A stretch of 64,000 nucleotides of DNA from positions 62,001-126,000 of the forward strand of contig NZ_JANTHZ010000012.1 of the NCBI RefSeq assembly GCF_024752355.1. Reading direction: 5' to 3'. The translations under genes were made by a program, and so were the position numbers. This stretch comes from Ancylobacter mangrovi (lineage in GTDB: Bacteria > Pseudomonadota > Alphaproteobacteria > Rhizobiales > Xanthobacteraceae). Below, piece by piece: positions 34,759-44,318 of the stretch. Position 1 is the first letter of the stretch. Each line of letters begins with the position of its first letter. Under the pieces are notes generated by a model. It made no database searches and had not been told where the DNA came from. It saw only the letters and a program-made list of their open reading frames with translations.

Positions 34759-34889
34759 CCCTCTCCCGGCCCGTGAACGGCCGGGGAGAGGGACGGGGCG
34801 GCGCGGCGCGCGTGCCGGCCTCCGGCGCGGCGGGCCGCCCTGCCCCGCCGGAACGGAAATTCGAGACGCCCTCCCCCGCCCGGGGGAGG
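34759..34889. repeat. Two palindromes in the cobS-cobT gap
   Basis: CCCTCTCCCGGCC (34759-34771) pairs with GGCCGGGGAGAGGG (34779-34792) with a single bulged base, and CCTCCCCC (34870-34877) pairs with GGGGGAGG (34882-34889). They resemble the pair between rpsP and rimM and so are probably dispersed REP-like elements. There is no T run, so termination between cobS and cobT is not suggested; an RNA-stability role would fit. Confidence 0.5.
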
Positions 34890-34914
34890 TGACGCCACAG
34901 ACAAGGCGACTGCC

Positions 34915-36903
34915 ATGACCACCTCGAACCGCCCGACGCGTACACCGCCCAAGGAGGCCCCGACCGAGCCGCTCAAGCGCGCCGTCACCGGCTGCCTGCG
35001 CGCCATCGCCGGCGACCGCGAGATCGAGGTCACCTACGGCTCCGAGCGTCCCGGCTTCGCGGACGGGCGCGCCCGCCTGCCCGAGCCGGGCCGGCGCATG
35101 TCCAAGCAGGACGCGGCGGTGATGCGCGGCCACGCCGATTCGATGGCGCTGCGCCTCGCCTGCCACGACCCCAAGGTGCACCGCCGGCTGGTGCCGCAGG
35201 GCCAGACCGCCCGCGCCGCCTTCGAGGCCGCCGAGCAGACCCGCTGCGAGGCGCTCGGCGCGCTGCGCATGGACGGGGTCGCGCTCAACCTCTCGGCCAT
35301 GCTGGAGGACCGCTACCAGAAGGCCAATTTCGCCAATCTCGCCGACCGCTCCGACGCGCCGATCGAGCACGCGCTCTCGCTCATGCTGCGCGAGCGCATG
35401 ACCGGCATGGCCCCGCCTGCGGCCGCGCGCGAGCTGGTGAACCTCTGGCGCGGCTTCGTCGAGGAGCGCGGCGGCGCGGCGCTGGACGAGCTCGCCGGCT
35501 CGGCCGACGACCAGTCCCGCTTCGCCGAGGCGATGCGCGACCTGCTCTCCTCGCTCGGCATGGGCGAGGACATCGCCCCGTTCGACGAGAACAACGACCC
35601 CTCCACCGACGCCGACGACCGCCAGGACGAGGATTCCGGGCAGGGCAGCGAGGCGGACCAGGAGGACAGCTCGGAAGGCACCACCGAGGTCGACACCGAC
35701 CTTTCCTCCGACCAGACGCCGGAGGAGAGCGAGGAGCAGCAGGAGCAGCCCAGCTCCGAGCTGGCGGACGACACCGAGCTCGGCGAATCCGACGAATCCT
35801 CCGAGCCCTGGCGCCCGCAGAACGCGGTGCCCAGCGAGCCGCGCCCACCCGAATACCATCCCTTCACCCCGCGCTTCGACGAGACGGTGAACGCGGACGA
35901 GCTGTGCGACCCGGAGGAGCTGGCGCGGCTGCGCGCCTATCTCGACAAGCAGCTCGTCCATCTGCAGGGCATCGTGGCACGCCTCGCCAACCGGCTGCAG
36001 CGCCGGCTGATGGCGCAGCAGAGCCGCGGCTGGGAGTTCGACCTCGAGGAAGGCATGCTCGACCCGGCGCGCCTGCACCGCGTCATCCTCGACCCGATGC
36101 AGCCGCTCTCCTTCAAGCGCGAGCGCGACACCGACTTCCGCGACACGGTGGTGACGCTCCTGCTCGACAATTCCGGCTCGATGCGCGGGCGCCCGATCAC
36201 GGTCGCCGCCGCCTGCGCGGACATACTGGCGCGCACGCTCGAGCGCTGCGGGGTGAAGGTCGAGATCCTCGGCTTCACCACCAAGGCGTGGAAGGGCGGG
36301 CAGGCGCGCGAAGCGTGGCTCTCCTCCGGCAAGCCGGGCTCGCCCGGCCGCCTGAACGACCTGCGCCACATCATCTACAAGGCCGCCGACGCCCCCTGGC
36401 GCCGGGCGCGGCGCAATCTCGGCCTGATGATGCGCGAGGGCCTGCTGAAGGAGAACATCGACGGCGAGGCGCTCGACTGGGCGCATAACCGCCTGCTGGC
36501 GCGCAATGAATCGCGCCGCATCCTGATGATGATCTCCGACGGCGCGCCGGTGGACGATTCCACCCTCTCGGTGAACCCGGGCAACTATCTCGAGCGCCAC
36601 CTGCGCTGGGTGATCCAGCAGATCGAGGACAAGTCCCCGGTCGAGCTGATCGCCATCGGCATCGGCCATGACGTGACGCGCTACTACAAGCGCGCGGTCA
36701 CCATCGTCGACGCCGAGGAGCTGGGCGGTGCCATGACCGAGAAGCTGGCCGAGCTGTTCGACGAGCGCTCCCGCGGCGACAAGGGCGGCAAGGAGATGGC
36801 CGGACGGCCCTCGCGCCCGAGCCCCGGCATCCGCCTCGCGGGCTCCGGCGCAGGCGCTTCGGGTGCCGGCGCGACGCCGATCCCCACGCGCCGCGTGCAC
36901 TGA
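34915..36903 (+). CDS. cobT: Cobaltochelatase subunit CobT
   Basis: CobT is the von Willebrand A-type partner of CobS in CobNST. The 662-residue protein has an N-terminal domain (1-215), a strongly acidic disordered stretch (about 218-300, rich in Glu/Asp/Ser/Gln), and a C-terminal VWA domain whose metal site DNSGSM lies in [28 protein letters not shown], with [21 protein letters not shown] and [18 protein letters not shown] following. ATG at 34915. An intrinsic terminator follows at 36970. Confidence 0.96.
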   Translation: MTTSNRPTRTPPKEAPTEPLKRAVTGCLRAIAGDREIEVTYGSERPGFADGRARLPEPGRRMSKQDAAVMRGHADSMALRLACHDPKVHRRLVPQGQTARAAFEAAEQTRCEALGALRMDGVALNLSAMLEDRYQKANFANLADRSDAPIEHALSLMLRERMTGMAPPAAARELVNLWRGFVEERGGAALDELAGSADDQSRFAEAMRDLLSSLGMGEDIAPFDENNDPSTDADDRQDEDSGQGSEADQEDSSEGTTEVDTDLSSDQTPEESEEQQEQPSSELADDTELGESDESSEPWRPQNAVPSEPRPPEYHPFTPRFDETVNADELCDPEELARLRAYLDKQLVHLQGIVARLANRLQRRLMAQQSRGWEFDLEEGMLDPARLHRVILDPMQPLSFKRERDTDFRDTVVTLLLDNSGSMRGRPITVAAACADILARTLERCGVKVEILGFTTKAWKGGQAREAWLSSGKPGSPGRLNDLRHIIYKAADAPWRRARRNLGLMMREGLLKENIDGEALDWAHNRLLARNESRRILMMISDGAPVDDSTLSVNPGNYLERHLRWVIQQIEDKSPVELIAIGIGHDVTRYYKRAVTIVDAEELGGAMTEKLAELFDERSRGDKGGKEMAGRPSRPSPGIRLAGSGAGASGAGATPIPTRRVH

Positions 36904-36911
36904 GCGGGGCG

Positions 36912-36995
36912 AGCCGGCCTGAAGAGAGGCCGGCTTAAGCTCCGGGCGAGAGGTGGCGTCCGGGAAAACGCAGGCGATGCGCTCGCCTGCCTTTT
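36912..36995 (+). terminator. Two hairpins ending the cobT transcript
   Basis: AGCCGGCCT (36912-36920) pairs with AGGCCGGCT (36927-36935) but lacks a T run. The second hairpin, GCAGGCGA (36970-36977) with TCGCCTGC (36983-36990), loop of 5, is followed by CTTTT and is the better intrinsic terminator for cobS-cobT. Confidence 0.7.
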
Positions 36996-37100
36996 CGGGA
37001 TCGCCGCTTTTCGATGGACATCCGCGCGGGTGACGGTCGCCGGCGCCTAGGCCTTCTCAGACCGGCGAAAACATGCCCGCCGCAATCGCCCGTCGCCCCC

Positions 37101-37130
37101 TTGAACGGCGGGCATGCACCCCCATATAGG
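37101..37130 (+). promoter_or_regulatory. Predicted promoter of the intergenic small RNA
   Basis: TTGAAC (37101-37106) and ATATAG (37124-37129) are 17 bases apart on the plus strand, close to the alphaproteobacterial sigma-70 pattern. Transcription would start near 37136, right where the first long complementary stem begins. There is no open frame with a ribosome site downstream in this orientation before the strong terminator. Confidence 0.5.
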
Positions 37131-37135
37131 CTTCA

Positions 37136-37320
37136 ACCCGCCAGAAAGGGCTTTCGGCATGTTGGCGCCTCGTCAGCGCCTCGCCGATCGGACCGGGGTC
37201 AGGACGGATGTACTCCGGCCACGGTCTTTCCCTCCGGTCGCCTGACGAGCGGCCGGCATCTGGCGGTGCTCTTTCTTTGGAACGAGCCGGGGCGTACCGA
37301 AAGGTGCGCCCTTTTTCTTT
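37136..37320 (+). ncRNA. Candidate structured small RNA with intrinsic terminator
   Basis: About 180 nt between cobT and the convergent hemY. Nested perfect stems: CCGCCAG (37138-37144) with CTGGCGG (37260-37266); CTCGTCAG (37169-37176) with CTGACGAG (37242-37249); GACCGG (37191-37196) with CCGGTC (37234-37239). The bubble between the first two stems has 24 bases on the left and 10 on the right. A separate hairpin GGGCGTACC-GAAA-GGTGCGCCC (37290-37311) with one wobble pair is followed by TTTTTCTTT. The rod with a central bubble and a length near 180 nt recalls 6S RNA, but I cannot confirm the family. No coding signal is seen. Structure is read directly; that it is expressed is inference. Confidence 0.6.
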
Positions 37321-37394
37321 GCCTGTCCCACAGCAGCCGAGGCCCATTGCCGCGCGAGCGGGAGGCGCCGCCCGCCGGGACGGGCGGCCCCCGA

Positions 37395-39011
37395 TCACAC
37401 GCCGAAGGTCGCGCGCTTCTCGCTGGTCTCGTCCTCGGGAAACGGGCCCGGGCCGGGATCGTCCGGCAGGTGCGGCGCGGCGACCACCGGCTGGGCCAGC
37501 GGCACCGAACGGTGCGCGGCGGCCGGGGACGGCACCGGCGCGGGGGTGTCGATCGGCTTGGGCACCGGATCGGCCGCCGGCGGGGTCTTCAGCGGCGCGG
37601 GGTCGAAGGCGGCGGCATCGGCGGCCGCGCTCTCCACCTCGTTCTTGATCTCCTTGGCCGCACGGCTCTCCAGCGCGGCGGCGATCGCCGCCTTCACCCG
37701 GTCGGCCTCGTTCTCCAGCAGCGGCGTCGCCGCCACGCCCGGCGGCAGCCGCCACTCGAAGGCGTCGAGCTTGCCGGTCACCGGCGACACCGGGCCCCAG
37801 TTCTCCGCTACCACGCCGTCGGCGACCCAGGCCGGGTCGCGCGGCGCGCGCACCGCACGCGCGGTCCATTCGCGCGCCTTGCCGACATCACCATTCTCCG
37901 CCGCCTCCAGCTCCGCCATCAGCAGGCAGGTGCGCTGCGACGGCTCGCCCAGCAGCGGGCCGAGCGAGGTTCGCGCGACGTCGAACTCCTGCGCGTCGAG
38001 CGCGGCGCGGGCGAGCGCCAACGCGCTCTCGGCATGGGCCGGCATGCGCGCGGTCAGGGTGCGCATGCGCTTCAGCCGCTCGCGCGAGGAGTCGCCGGGC
38101 CGCAAATGCAGATAGGCGTCGGCGAGATCGGGGTGCGGCGTCGCCGCATAGGCGGTCTCCAGCACCTTGGCGGCCTTGCGCGTGTCGCCATTGGCGCCGA
38201 GCAGGCGGCCGGCGGCCTCGGCCGCGGGCACAAGGGTCGGCGCGAGGCGGGTCGCCTCCACCGCCTTCTCGCGCGCCACCGCCGGATCGGCCAGCTCGAG
38301 CGCCTGCGCCTGCGCCGCCAGCAGCACGGCACGGCGGCGGCGATGCGCGGCGCGGTCGAGCCCGCCATGGGCGGCCTCGCGCTCCAGCACCGCCAGCGCG
38401 CCGGCGAAGTCGCCGGCATGGCAGCGCGCCTCGATCACCGCATCCGCCGCCCAGGCGAGACCGGGCTCGTAGCGGGCGGCTTCCTCCGCCGCCATCAGCG
38501 CCGCATTGGCGTCGCCGCGACGGCGCGCCTCGACATGCAGGCCGCGCAGGCCGAGCATCCGGGTCGAGGTGGTCTCGGTCATGGCGCGGAAGGTCGCCTC
38601 GGCGCCAGCCGCGTCGCCCGAGAGCTGCGCTGCCTGCGCGGTGAGCAGGTGCGTCAGCGGCTCCTGTCCGAGCAGGCGCTGGGCGTCGTTGGCCGCGCGC
38701 TTGGCGCCGAGCGTGTCGCCCGAGCCGACCGCGACCAGCCCGCGCGAGATCGCCGCCCAGCCTCGGTTGCGGCGGCGCTGGCGGTAGGAGCCGGCGATCA
38801 TGTCGGGCGAGCGCACGATCAGCCGCAGCAGCGACCACAGCAGGATCACCGCCGCGACCAGCACCAGAAGGCCGCTCGCGGCCACCAGCACGCTGGTCTC
38901 GATGTGCCAGCCCTGCCAGTCCATGGCGATGGTGCCCGGACGGTCGGCGAGCCAGGCGACGCCGAAGGCGATCCCGGCGAGGATCAGCAGATAGACGACG
39001 AGCCGGATCAT
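37395..39011 (-). CDS. hemY: HemY-type membrane TPR protein
   Basis: A 538-residue protein of the HemY_N/COG3898 family found at the end of proteobacterial hemCD operons. Two N-terminal helices (residues 2-20 and 40-64: VVYLLILAGIAFGVAWL and SVLVAASGLLVLVAAVILLW) precede a cytoplasmic-side run of TPR-like repeats (SRGLVAVGSGDTLGAKRAANDAQRLLG and following). The C-terminal 80 residues are Pro/Ala-rich. It is not protoporphyrinogen oxidase, which shares the name in other bacteria; its biochemical role is unknown, with a link to haem synthesis by context. Its ATG overlaps the stop of the upstream gene by 4 bases. Confidence 0.9.
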   Translation of the reverse strand: MIRLVVYLLILAGIAFGVAWLADRPGTIAMDWQGWHIETSVLVAASGLLVLVAAVILLWSLLRLIVRSPDMIAGSYRQRRRNRGWAAISRGLVAVGSGDTLGAKRAANDAQRLLGQEPLTHLLTAQAAQLSGDAAGAEATFRAMTETTSTRMLGLRGLHVEARRRGDANAALMAAEEAARYEPGLAWAADAVIEARCHAGDFAGALAVLEREAAHGGLDRAAHRRRRAVLLAAQAQALELADPAVAREKAVEATRLAPTLVPAAEAAGRLLGANGDTRKAAKVLETAYAATPHPDLADAYLHLRPGDSSRERLKRMRTLTARMPAHAESALALARAALDAQEFDVARTSLGPLLGEPSQRTCLLMAELEAAENGDVGKAREWTARAVRAPRDPAWVADGVVAENWGPVSPVTGKLDAFEWRLPPGVAATPLLENEADRVKAAIAAALESRAAKEIKNEVESAAADAAAFDPAPLKTPPAADPVPKPIDTPAPVPSPAAAHRSVPLAQPVVAAPHLPDDPGPGPFPEDETSEKRATFGV

Positions 39012-40432
39012 TGCGCACCTCCCGCCAGCGAACCGAGAATTCGGTGGTTGAGCGCGGCGATTTTGCCGAGCGCCTCCTGCCGTGCCTCAACCGTCGCGAT
39101 CACCTTGCCTGCGGCGGCGCGGGTGTCCTCCGGCAGCGCGTGGAGGGCGGTCAGCGCCGCCTCGTAGTCGCCGCGCATCAGAGCCGCCTCGGCGGTGGCG
39201 AGCGCGGGCGGCGCGGCATCGGTGTGGCGCACCGCGACGAGGCCCTGCGCGCTTTTCATCAGCCGGTCGATCACCCCGTCATCGGGCGAGGCCGCCGGTG
39301 CCGTGCCCTCGGCGGGTGCGGGGGCGGTCGCCTGCTTCAGCTCGGCGGCGAGCGCACGGCCGCCGGGAAAGCCGTTCGCCGCCATGGGCTTGAGCGGGTC
39401 GAGCGCGCTCGCCTCCTCGCCGAGCAGCGACTGCGCGACGCTCAGCTCGCTGGCGAAGGGATGGTTGGCGACGAGCGCGTCCTGCAGCGCGTCGAGCGCG
39501 AGAAGCTGGGCCGGGCCGCGCTCCCCGGCCGCCTGGGCGGTGGAAAGGGCGGAAAGACGCTGCTCCAGCGTGTCGACGCGGGCATTGGCCGCGGCGAGGT
39601 CGTCGGGCGAGGCGGCCGGCGCAGGGGCGGGCATCGCCTCGACGCGCTTCTGGAGCGAGGCCAGCCGGTCGCTCAGCTCCGACAGGCCGGCCGGCGGGGC
39701 GGGCGGCGCGTCGACCTTCTTGCCGAGCGTGTCGAGCCCGGCCTCGAGCTTGTCGAGCCGCGAGGCGAACTCGGCCGGCACGGCGCCGCCGTCGCCGGTC
39801 GGGGCCGCGTTTTCCTTGGCCTCGATCGCCTCGACCCGCTGGCGCAGGTCGAGCGCGCGCGCCTCGAGCTCGGTGATGGCGTCGACGTTCTGGCTGGCGC
39901 CGTAGAAGGTGGACGCCACCGCGAAGGCGAAGGCGCCGCCGATCAGACCGGCGACCAGCGCCGCGATCGACACGCCGACGAGGCCGAGCTGGCGGCGCGG
40001 CGGCGGGGCGACGGGAGGCGTCGCGGGTTCGGCGGCATCGTCCCCGGAGCCGCCGTCGCCCGGCGCGGAAGCCGTGTCCGGCGCATCCGGTGCCGGCGTC
40101 TCGGGCGTGGCGGCGACCACCGTCTCGTCCTTCGGGTCGGCCTTGGCGGGCGTCTCGTCGAGGTCGAGGACCGGCACCTTGCCGGAAGCGCCGTGCGGCG
40201 CCGTCCCCTCGGGGGCGGTCTCGCCGGACGCCGTCTGCGGCGACGCGGATTCTCCGGAGATGGGCGCACCTGCGGGCGGAACCTCGTCCTCCGGTGCCTT
40301 GGGACCGGCCGACTTCACCTCAGTGGCGGCGAGGTCGAGCGTCGGCGGCGGGCGGCGGCGCGATTTGCCCGCGCCTTTCTTTCCGCCATCGTTCTTCGGC
40401 TCGAATGTCGGATCGTCAGTCGCCACGGGCAT
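39008..40432 (-). CDS. Mitofilin-like (COG4223) inner-membrane protein
   Basis: A 474-residue protein: a long disordered Pro/Ala/Glu-rich N-terminal part (1-155), one transmembrane helix (GLVGVSIAALVAGLIGGAFAFAVASTFYG, about residues 160-188), then coiled coil (TELEARALDLRQRVEAIEAKENA, SELSDRLASLQKRVEAM, DTLEQRLSALSTAQA) and a C-terminal mitofilin-like helical domain (residues about 330-474). Alphaproteobacterial homologues of mitochondrial Mic60/mitofilin occupy this place in the hem operon (in other Proteobacteria HemX does) and shape intracytoplasmic membranes in some species. ATG at 40432 follows AGAGGT. Confidence 0.85.
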   Translation of the reverse strand: MPVATDDPTFEPKNDGGKKGAGKSRRRPPPTLDLAATEVKSAGPKAPEDEVPPAGAPISGESASPQTASGETAPEGTAPHGASGKVPVLDLDETPAKADPKDETVVAATPETPAPDAPDTASAPGDGGSGDDAAEPATPPVAPPPRRQLGLVGVSIAALVAGLIGGAFAFAVASTFYGASQNVDAITELEARALDLRQRVEAIEAKENAAPTGDGGAVPAEFASRLDKLEAGLDTLGKKVDAPPAPPAGLSELSDRLASLQKRVEAMPAPAPAASPDDLAAANARVDTLEQRLSALSTAQAAGERGPAQLLALDALQDALVANHPFASELSVAQSLLGEEASALDPLKPMAANGFPGGRALAAELKQATAPAPAEGTAPAASPDDGVIDRLMKSAQGLVAVRHTDAAPPALATAEAALMRGDYEAALTALHALPEDTRAAAGKVIATVEARQEALGKIAALNHRILGSLAGGAQ

Positions 40433-40519
40433 ACCTCTGGAACATAAAGCGCGGGCCGGGTCGTGGTTCCCGGGATAGACCGGGGGGCAGCCGGCCGCAA
40501 CCTCGGAGGACCCCATGCT

Positions 40520-41236
40520 TCATCGCTTCAGCAGCGCGAACAACCCCTCTTCGCTCGGTGTCGCTGCGATACGGGTACGCCATCCGGCGGTGCGGAGCGG
40601 TGCGGCGACCCCTGCCGAGAAGCATAGATGCTCCACTTCGGCCAGCCGCGCGGCCACCCCCGCCTCATGCGCGCGCTCCGCCAGCGTCGCCGCCGTACGT
40701 GGGGAAAAGTGGAACGCCGCCCCCACCTGCCCGCCCTCGATCGCGGCGATGGTGGCCGGCGCCAGCACCCTCGCCGGCACCGCGCGATAGATCACGAACA
40801 GACCGACATCGATCCCCGCCTCCGCGAGCTCGGCGCCGAGATCGACCGCCCGGTCCTCGCCCGCCACATGCAGCAGCCGGGTGCCGGACGGCAGCTCCGC
40901 CCGCAGCAGCTCGGCCAGCGTCGCCCCGCTGCCGCCCGCCACGCGGGTCGCCGCAAAGCCCGCCGGCGCGGCCACCGCCGTGCGTCGTCCGACCGCGTAG
41001 AGCGGCAGCGCGCGCAGCCCGGCGAGCTCGGCCCGGCCGGCCAGCAGGCGCGCCCCGTTCACGCTGGTCAGCGCCACCGCGTCGAAACGTCCCTCCGGCA
41101 GGCTCGCGCCGGGCAACGGCTCGACCACCAGCATCGGGTCGACCACGGCCGCGAACCCGGCCGCCCGCAGCCGGCCGGCCGTCGCCTCGGCGTCGGGCGC
41201 CGGGCGGGTGACCAGCACGCGGGCCGCGGCCGCCAT
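40520..41236 (-). CDS. hemD: Uroporphyrinogen-III synthase
   Basis: Closes and inverts ring D of hydroxymethylbilane to uroporphyrinogen III, the last common precursor of haem and cobalamin. The 238-residue protein has the two-lobe HemD pattern: VLVTRPAPDAEATAGRLRAAGFAAVVDPML at the start, FDAVALTSVNGARLLAGR, PLYAVGRRTAVAA, LLHVAGEDRAVDLGAELAEAGIDVGLFVIYRAVPA and the C-terminal FFSPRTA-like AAFHFSPRTAATLAERA. HemD sequences are poorly conserved; position directly after hemC (5 bases between) makes the call firm. Confidence 0.93.
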   Translation of the reverse strand: MAAAARVLVTRPAPDAEATAGRLRAAGFAAVVDPMLVVEPLPGASLPEGRFDAVALTSVNGARLLAGRAELAGLRALPLYAVGRRTAVAAPAGFAATRVAGGSGATLAELLRAELPSGTRLLHVAGEDRAVDLGAELAEAGIDVGLFVIYRAVPARVLAPATIAAIEGGQVGAAFHFSPRTAATLAERAHEAGVAARLAEVEHLCFSAGVAAPLRTAGWRTRIAATPSEEGLFALLKR

Positions 41237-41241
41237 GGCGC

Positions 41242-42204
41242 TCAGCCGCCGATCAGACCGGGCGGCACCATGGCGCGCAGCTCGCGCCCCGCGGCGATGC
41301 CCAGCTCCAGCGCCCGGTTCACCGGCCCGTGGCGGACGATCTCGTAATACTGCTCGCCATCGGGCGAGAGCACGACGCCGCGGAAATGGATCTCCTCGCC
41401 GTCGACCTCGGCGAGGCCGGCGATCGGCGTGCGGCAGGAGCCGTCCATCTCGCCGAGGAAGGCGCGCTCGACGCGCAGCGCCAGCCCCGTCACCGGGCAG
41501 ACCGCCTTCACCAGCAGCGCGTCGACCTCGATGTCGCCGAAGCGCGATTCGATGGCGATCGCCCCCTGCCCGACCGCGGGCAGGAAGTCGTCTGTGCCGA
41601 GAATCGCGCTCGCCTTGTCGGCGATGCCGAGCCGCTCCAGCCCGGTGAGCGCGAGCAGCGTCGCGTCGAACTCGCCGCGCTCGAGCTTGCCGAGGCGCGT
41701 CTGCACGTTGCCGCGCATCAGCCCTATCTCGAGGTCCGGCCGCAGCCGGCGGAGCTGGGCCGCGCGGCGCAGCGAGGCGGTGCCCACCTTCGCTCCCTGG
41801 GGCAGGTCGTCGAGCCCGCCGCCGTCGCGGCTCACCAGGCAGTCGCGCACCTCGCCGCGCGGCAGGTAGCCGACGATGTGCAGCCCGTCCGGCAGCCGCG
41901 TCTCCATGTCCTTGGCCGAGTGCACGGCGAGGTCGATGCGCCGGTCGAGCAGCGCTTCCTCGATCTCCTTGATGAACAGCCCCTTGCCGCCCGCCTCGGA
42001 GAGGGCGCGGTCGGTGAGGGCGTCGCCCGTGGTGCGGATGGTGACGATCTCGATCGCCTCAGGCTCCCAGCCATGCGCCTTGAGCAGCGCGTCGCGCACC
42101 GCTTCGGCCTGCCAGAGGGCGAGAATGCTGCCGCGCGTGCCGAGGCGGAGCTTCGGCGAGGCGGAAGGATCGGAAGGCGCGGAGGAAGGGGACGATTGCG
42201 TCAT
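41242..42204 (-). CDS. hemC: Hydroxymethylbilane synthase (porphobilinogen deaminase)
   Basis: Condenses four porphobilinogens. The 320-residue protein shows [18 protein letters not shown] at residues 18-35, [40 protein letters not shown] (in parts), [60 protein letters not shown] and the cofactor-binding region [20 protein letters not shown] with the dipyrromethane cysteine. ATG at 42204 (MTQSSPSS) is chosen; a longer frame overlaps tsaD. hemD, mitofilin-like and hemY follow. tsaD is divergent, 61 bases away. Confidence 0.97.
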   Translation of the reverse strand: MTQSSPSSAPSDPSASPKLRLGTRGSILALWQAEAVRDALLKAHGWEPEAIEIVTIRTTGDALTDRALSEAGGKGLFIKEIEEALLDRRIDLAVHSAKDMETRLPDGLHIVGYLPRGEVRDCLVSRDGGGLDDLPQGAKVGTASLRRAAQLRRLRPDLEIGLMRGNVQTRLGKLERGEFDATLLALTGLERLGIADKASAILGTDDFLPAVGQGAIAIESRFGDIEVDALLVKAVCPVTGLALRVERAFLGEMDGSCRTPIAGLAEVDGEEIHFRGVVLSPDGEQYYEIVRHGPVNRALELGIAAGRELRAMVPPGLIGG

Positions 42205-42265
42205 TGGGCCCTGCGATGCTAGCGGTTCACGGGGCAAAAAAACGCCGTCCGGCATCCGGAAGTCA

Positions 42266-43327
42266 ATGCGCGATCTTCTTCTTCTCGGCATCGAGACCAC
42301 CTGCGACGAAACCGCCGCCGCGATCGTGCGCCGCCGCGCCGATGGCAGCGGCACGATTCTGTCCAATATCGTGCTGTCGCAGACCGACGATCACGCGGCC
42401 TATGGCGGCGTGGTGCCGGAGATCGCCGCGCGCGCCCATGTCGAGGTTCTCGACCATGTGATCGAGCGCGCGCTGCGCTCCTCCGGCGTCAAGCTGGTCG
42501 AGCTCGACGCCATCGCCGCCGCCGCCGGCCCGGGCCTCATCGGCGGCGTCATCGTCGGACTGACCACCGCCAAGGCGATGGCGCTCGCCGCGCGCAAGCC
42601 GCTGGTCGCGGTGAACCACCTCGAGGCGCACGCGCTGACGGCCCGGCTCACCGACGCCGTGCCCTTCCCGTTCCTGCTGCTGCTGGTCTCGGGCGGGCAT
42701 ACCCAGCTCGTCGCCGTCACCGGGGTGGGCGAATACCACAAGCTCGGCGGCACCATCGACGACGCCATCGGCGAGGCCTTCGACAAGACCGCCAAGATGC
42801 TCGGCCTGCCCTATCCGGGCGGCCCGGCGGTGGAGCGCGCCGCGCTGCGGGGCGACGCCTCGCGCTTCCACCTGCCGCGCCCGCTGATGGGCAAGCCGAC
42901 GCCGGACTTCTCGCTCTCCGGGCTGAAGACCGCGGTGCGGCTGGAGGCGCTCGCCATCGCGCCGCTGCACGACCAGGACGTCAACGATTTGTGCGCTTCC
43001 TTCCAGGCGGCGGTGGTCGACGTGCTGGCCGACCGGGTGCGCTGCGCGCTGCGCAAGATGCGCGAGCACGGCATCAAGCCGAACGCGCTCGTCCTCGCCG
43101 GCGGCGTCGGCGCGAATCAGGTGGTGCGTCGCACGCTGCACAAGGTGGCGGCCGATGGCGGCACCCGGCTCGCCGTGCCCCCGCCGGAGCTGTGCACCGA
43201 CAATGGCGCGATGATCGCCTGGGCGGGCGCCGAGCGCCTCGCCCTCGGCCTGACCGACGAGCTCTCCTTCGCTCCGCGTGCGCGCTGGCCGCTCGACGAG
43301 GTCGAAGGCGCCGCGAGCCTCGACTGA
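42266..43327 (+). CDS. tsaD: tRNA N6-threonylcarbamoyladenosine transferase TsaD
   Basis: Transfers the threonylcarbamoyl group onto A37 of ANN-reading tRNAs, with TsaB/E. The 353-residue ASKHA-fold protein has [17 protein letters not shown] at the start, [14 protein letters not shown], the metal-binding NHLEAHAL (two histidines), [70 protein letters not shown] and [15 protein letters not shown] at 42266 after CCGGAAG. Its stop overlaps the gpsA start (TGATG). Confidence 0.98.
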   Translation: MRDLLLLGIETTCDETAAAIVRRRADGSGTILSNIVLSQTDDHAAYGGVVPEIAARAHVEVLDHVIERALRSSGVKLVELDAIAAAAGPGLIGGVIVGLTTAKAMALAARKPLVAVNHLEAHALTARLTDAVPFPFLLLLVSGGHTQLVAVTGVGEYHKLGGTIDDAIGEAFDKTAKMLGLPYPGGPAVERAALRGDASRFHLPRPLMGKPTPDFSLSGLKTAVRLEALAIAPLHDQDVNDLCASFQAAVVDVLADRVRCALRKMREHGIKPNALVLAGGVGANQVVRRTLHKVAADGGTRLAVPPPELCTDNGAMIAWAGAERLALGLTDELSFAPRARWPLDEVEGAASLD

Positions 43328-44316
43328 TGCCTCCTCCGCTCCAGCGCATCGGCGTGGCCGGGGCCGGCGCCTGGGGCACCGCGCTCGCCAATGCCGCCGC
43401 CCGCGCCGGGCGCGAGGTGGTTCTGTGGGGGCGCGACGACCGCGCCATCGCCGCCATGCGCGCCACGCGCGAGAACCGGCCCTACCTGCCCGGCGTCGCC
43501 CTCGCCGACGGCGTCGAGCCCACCGCCGACGCCGAAGCGCTCGCCGCCTGCGACGCGGTGCTACTGGTGGTGCCGGCGCAGGCGAGCCGCGCCGCCGCCG
43601 CCGAGCTGTGCCCGCACCTCGCGCCCGGTACCCCGCTCGTCACCTGCGCCAAGGGGATCGAGCGCGGCACCTCGCTGTTCATGACGCAGGTTCTGGCCGA
43701 GGCCTGCCCGCAGGCGCGCCCCGCCATCCTCTCCGGGCCGAGCTTCGCCGTCGACGTCGCCGCCGGCCTGCCGACCGCGGTCACGCTGGCAGCGCGCGAG
43801 CCCGGCCTTGCCGAGGCGCTCGCCGCCGCGCTCGGCTCGTCCTCGTTCCGGCTCTATCACAGCGACGACGTGCGAGGCGTCGAGATCGGCGGCGCGGCCA
43901 AGAACGTGCTCGCCATCGCCGCCGGCATCGTCGGCGGGCGCGCGCTCGGCGCCAGCGCGGCGGCGGCCCTCATCGCCCGCGGCTTCGCCGAGCTCGCCCG
44001 CTTCGGCCGTGCCTTCGGCGCCCGACCGGAGACGCTGGCCGGCCTATCGGGCCTCGGCGACCTCATCCTCACCTGCTCGACCGCGCAGTCGCGCAACTAC
44101 GCCCTCGGCCTCTCGCTCGGGCGCGAGGGCGGGCTCCATCCCGCCGGCAAGCTCGCCGAGGGCGCGCTGACCGCCCGCGTGCTGGTGGCGATGGCGCAGG
44201 CTCAGGGCGTGGAAATGCCGATCGCGGCGGCTGTCGAGGCGGTGCTCGCGGGGCACTGGAACGTGGATCAGGCGATCGGGTCGCTGCTGGCCCGGCCGCA
44301 AAAGGCGGAACTTTGA
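43327..44316 (+). CDS. gpsA: Glycerol-3-phosphate dehydrogenase [NAD(P)+]
   Basis: Makes sn-glycerol 3-phosphate from DHAP for phospholipid synthesis. The 329-residue enzyme has the Rossmann start [30 protein letters not shown] (in parts), the family blocks [55 protein letters not shown], and the catalytic [25 protein letters not shown] at 43327 overlaps the tsaD stop, so the pair is co-translated. The EVE-domain gene follows 2 bases after the stop. Confidence 0.97.
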   Translation: MPPPLQRIGVAGAGAWGTALANAAARAGREVVLWGRDDRAIAAMRATRENRPYLPGVALADGVEPTADAEALAACDAVLLVVPAQASRAAAAELCPHLAPGTPLVTCAKGIERGTSLFMTQVLAEACPQARPAILSGPSFAVDVAAGLPTAVTLAAREPGLAEALAAALGSSSFRLYHSDDVRGVEIGGAAKNVLAIAAGIVGGRALGASAAAALIARGFAELARFGRAFGARPETLAGLSGLGDLILTCSTAQSRNYALGLSLGREGGLHPAGKLAEGALTARVLVAMAQAQGVEMPIAAAVEAVLAGHWNVDQAIGSLLARPQKAEL

Positions 44317-44318
44317 GA

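Noticed and set aside
34746-34914. Cobalamin riboswitch near cobS/cobT
   Set aside because: No B12-box-like conserved string was seen, and the palindromes there match the other REP-like copy rather than a riboswitch.
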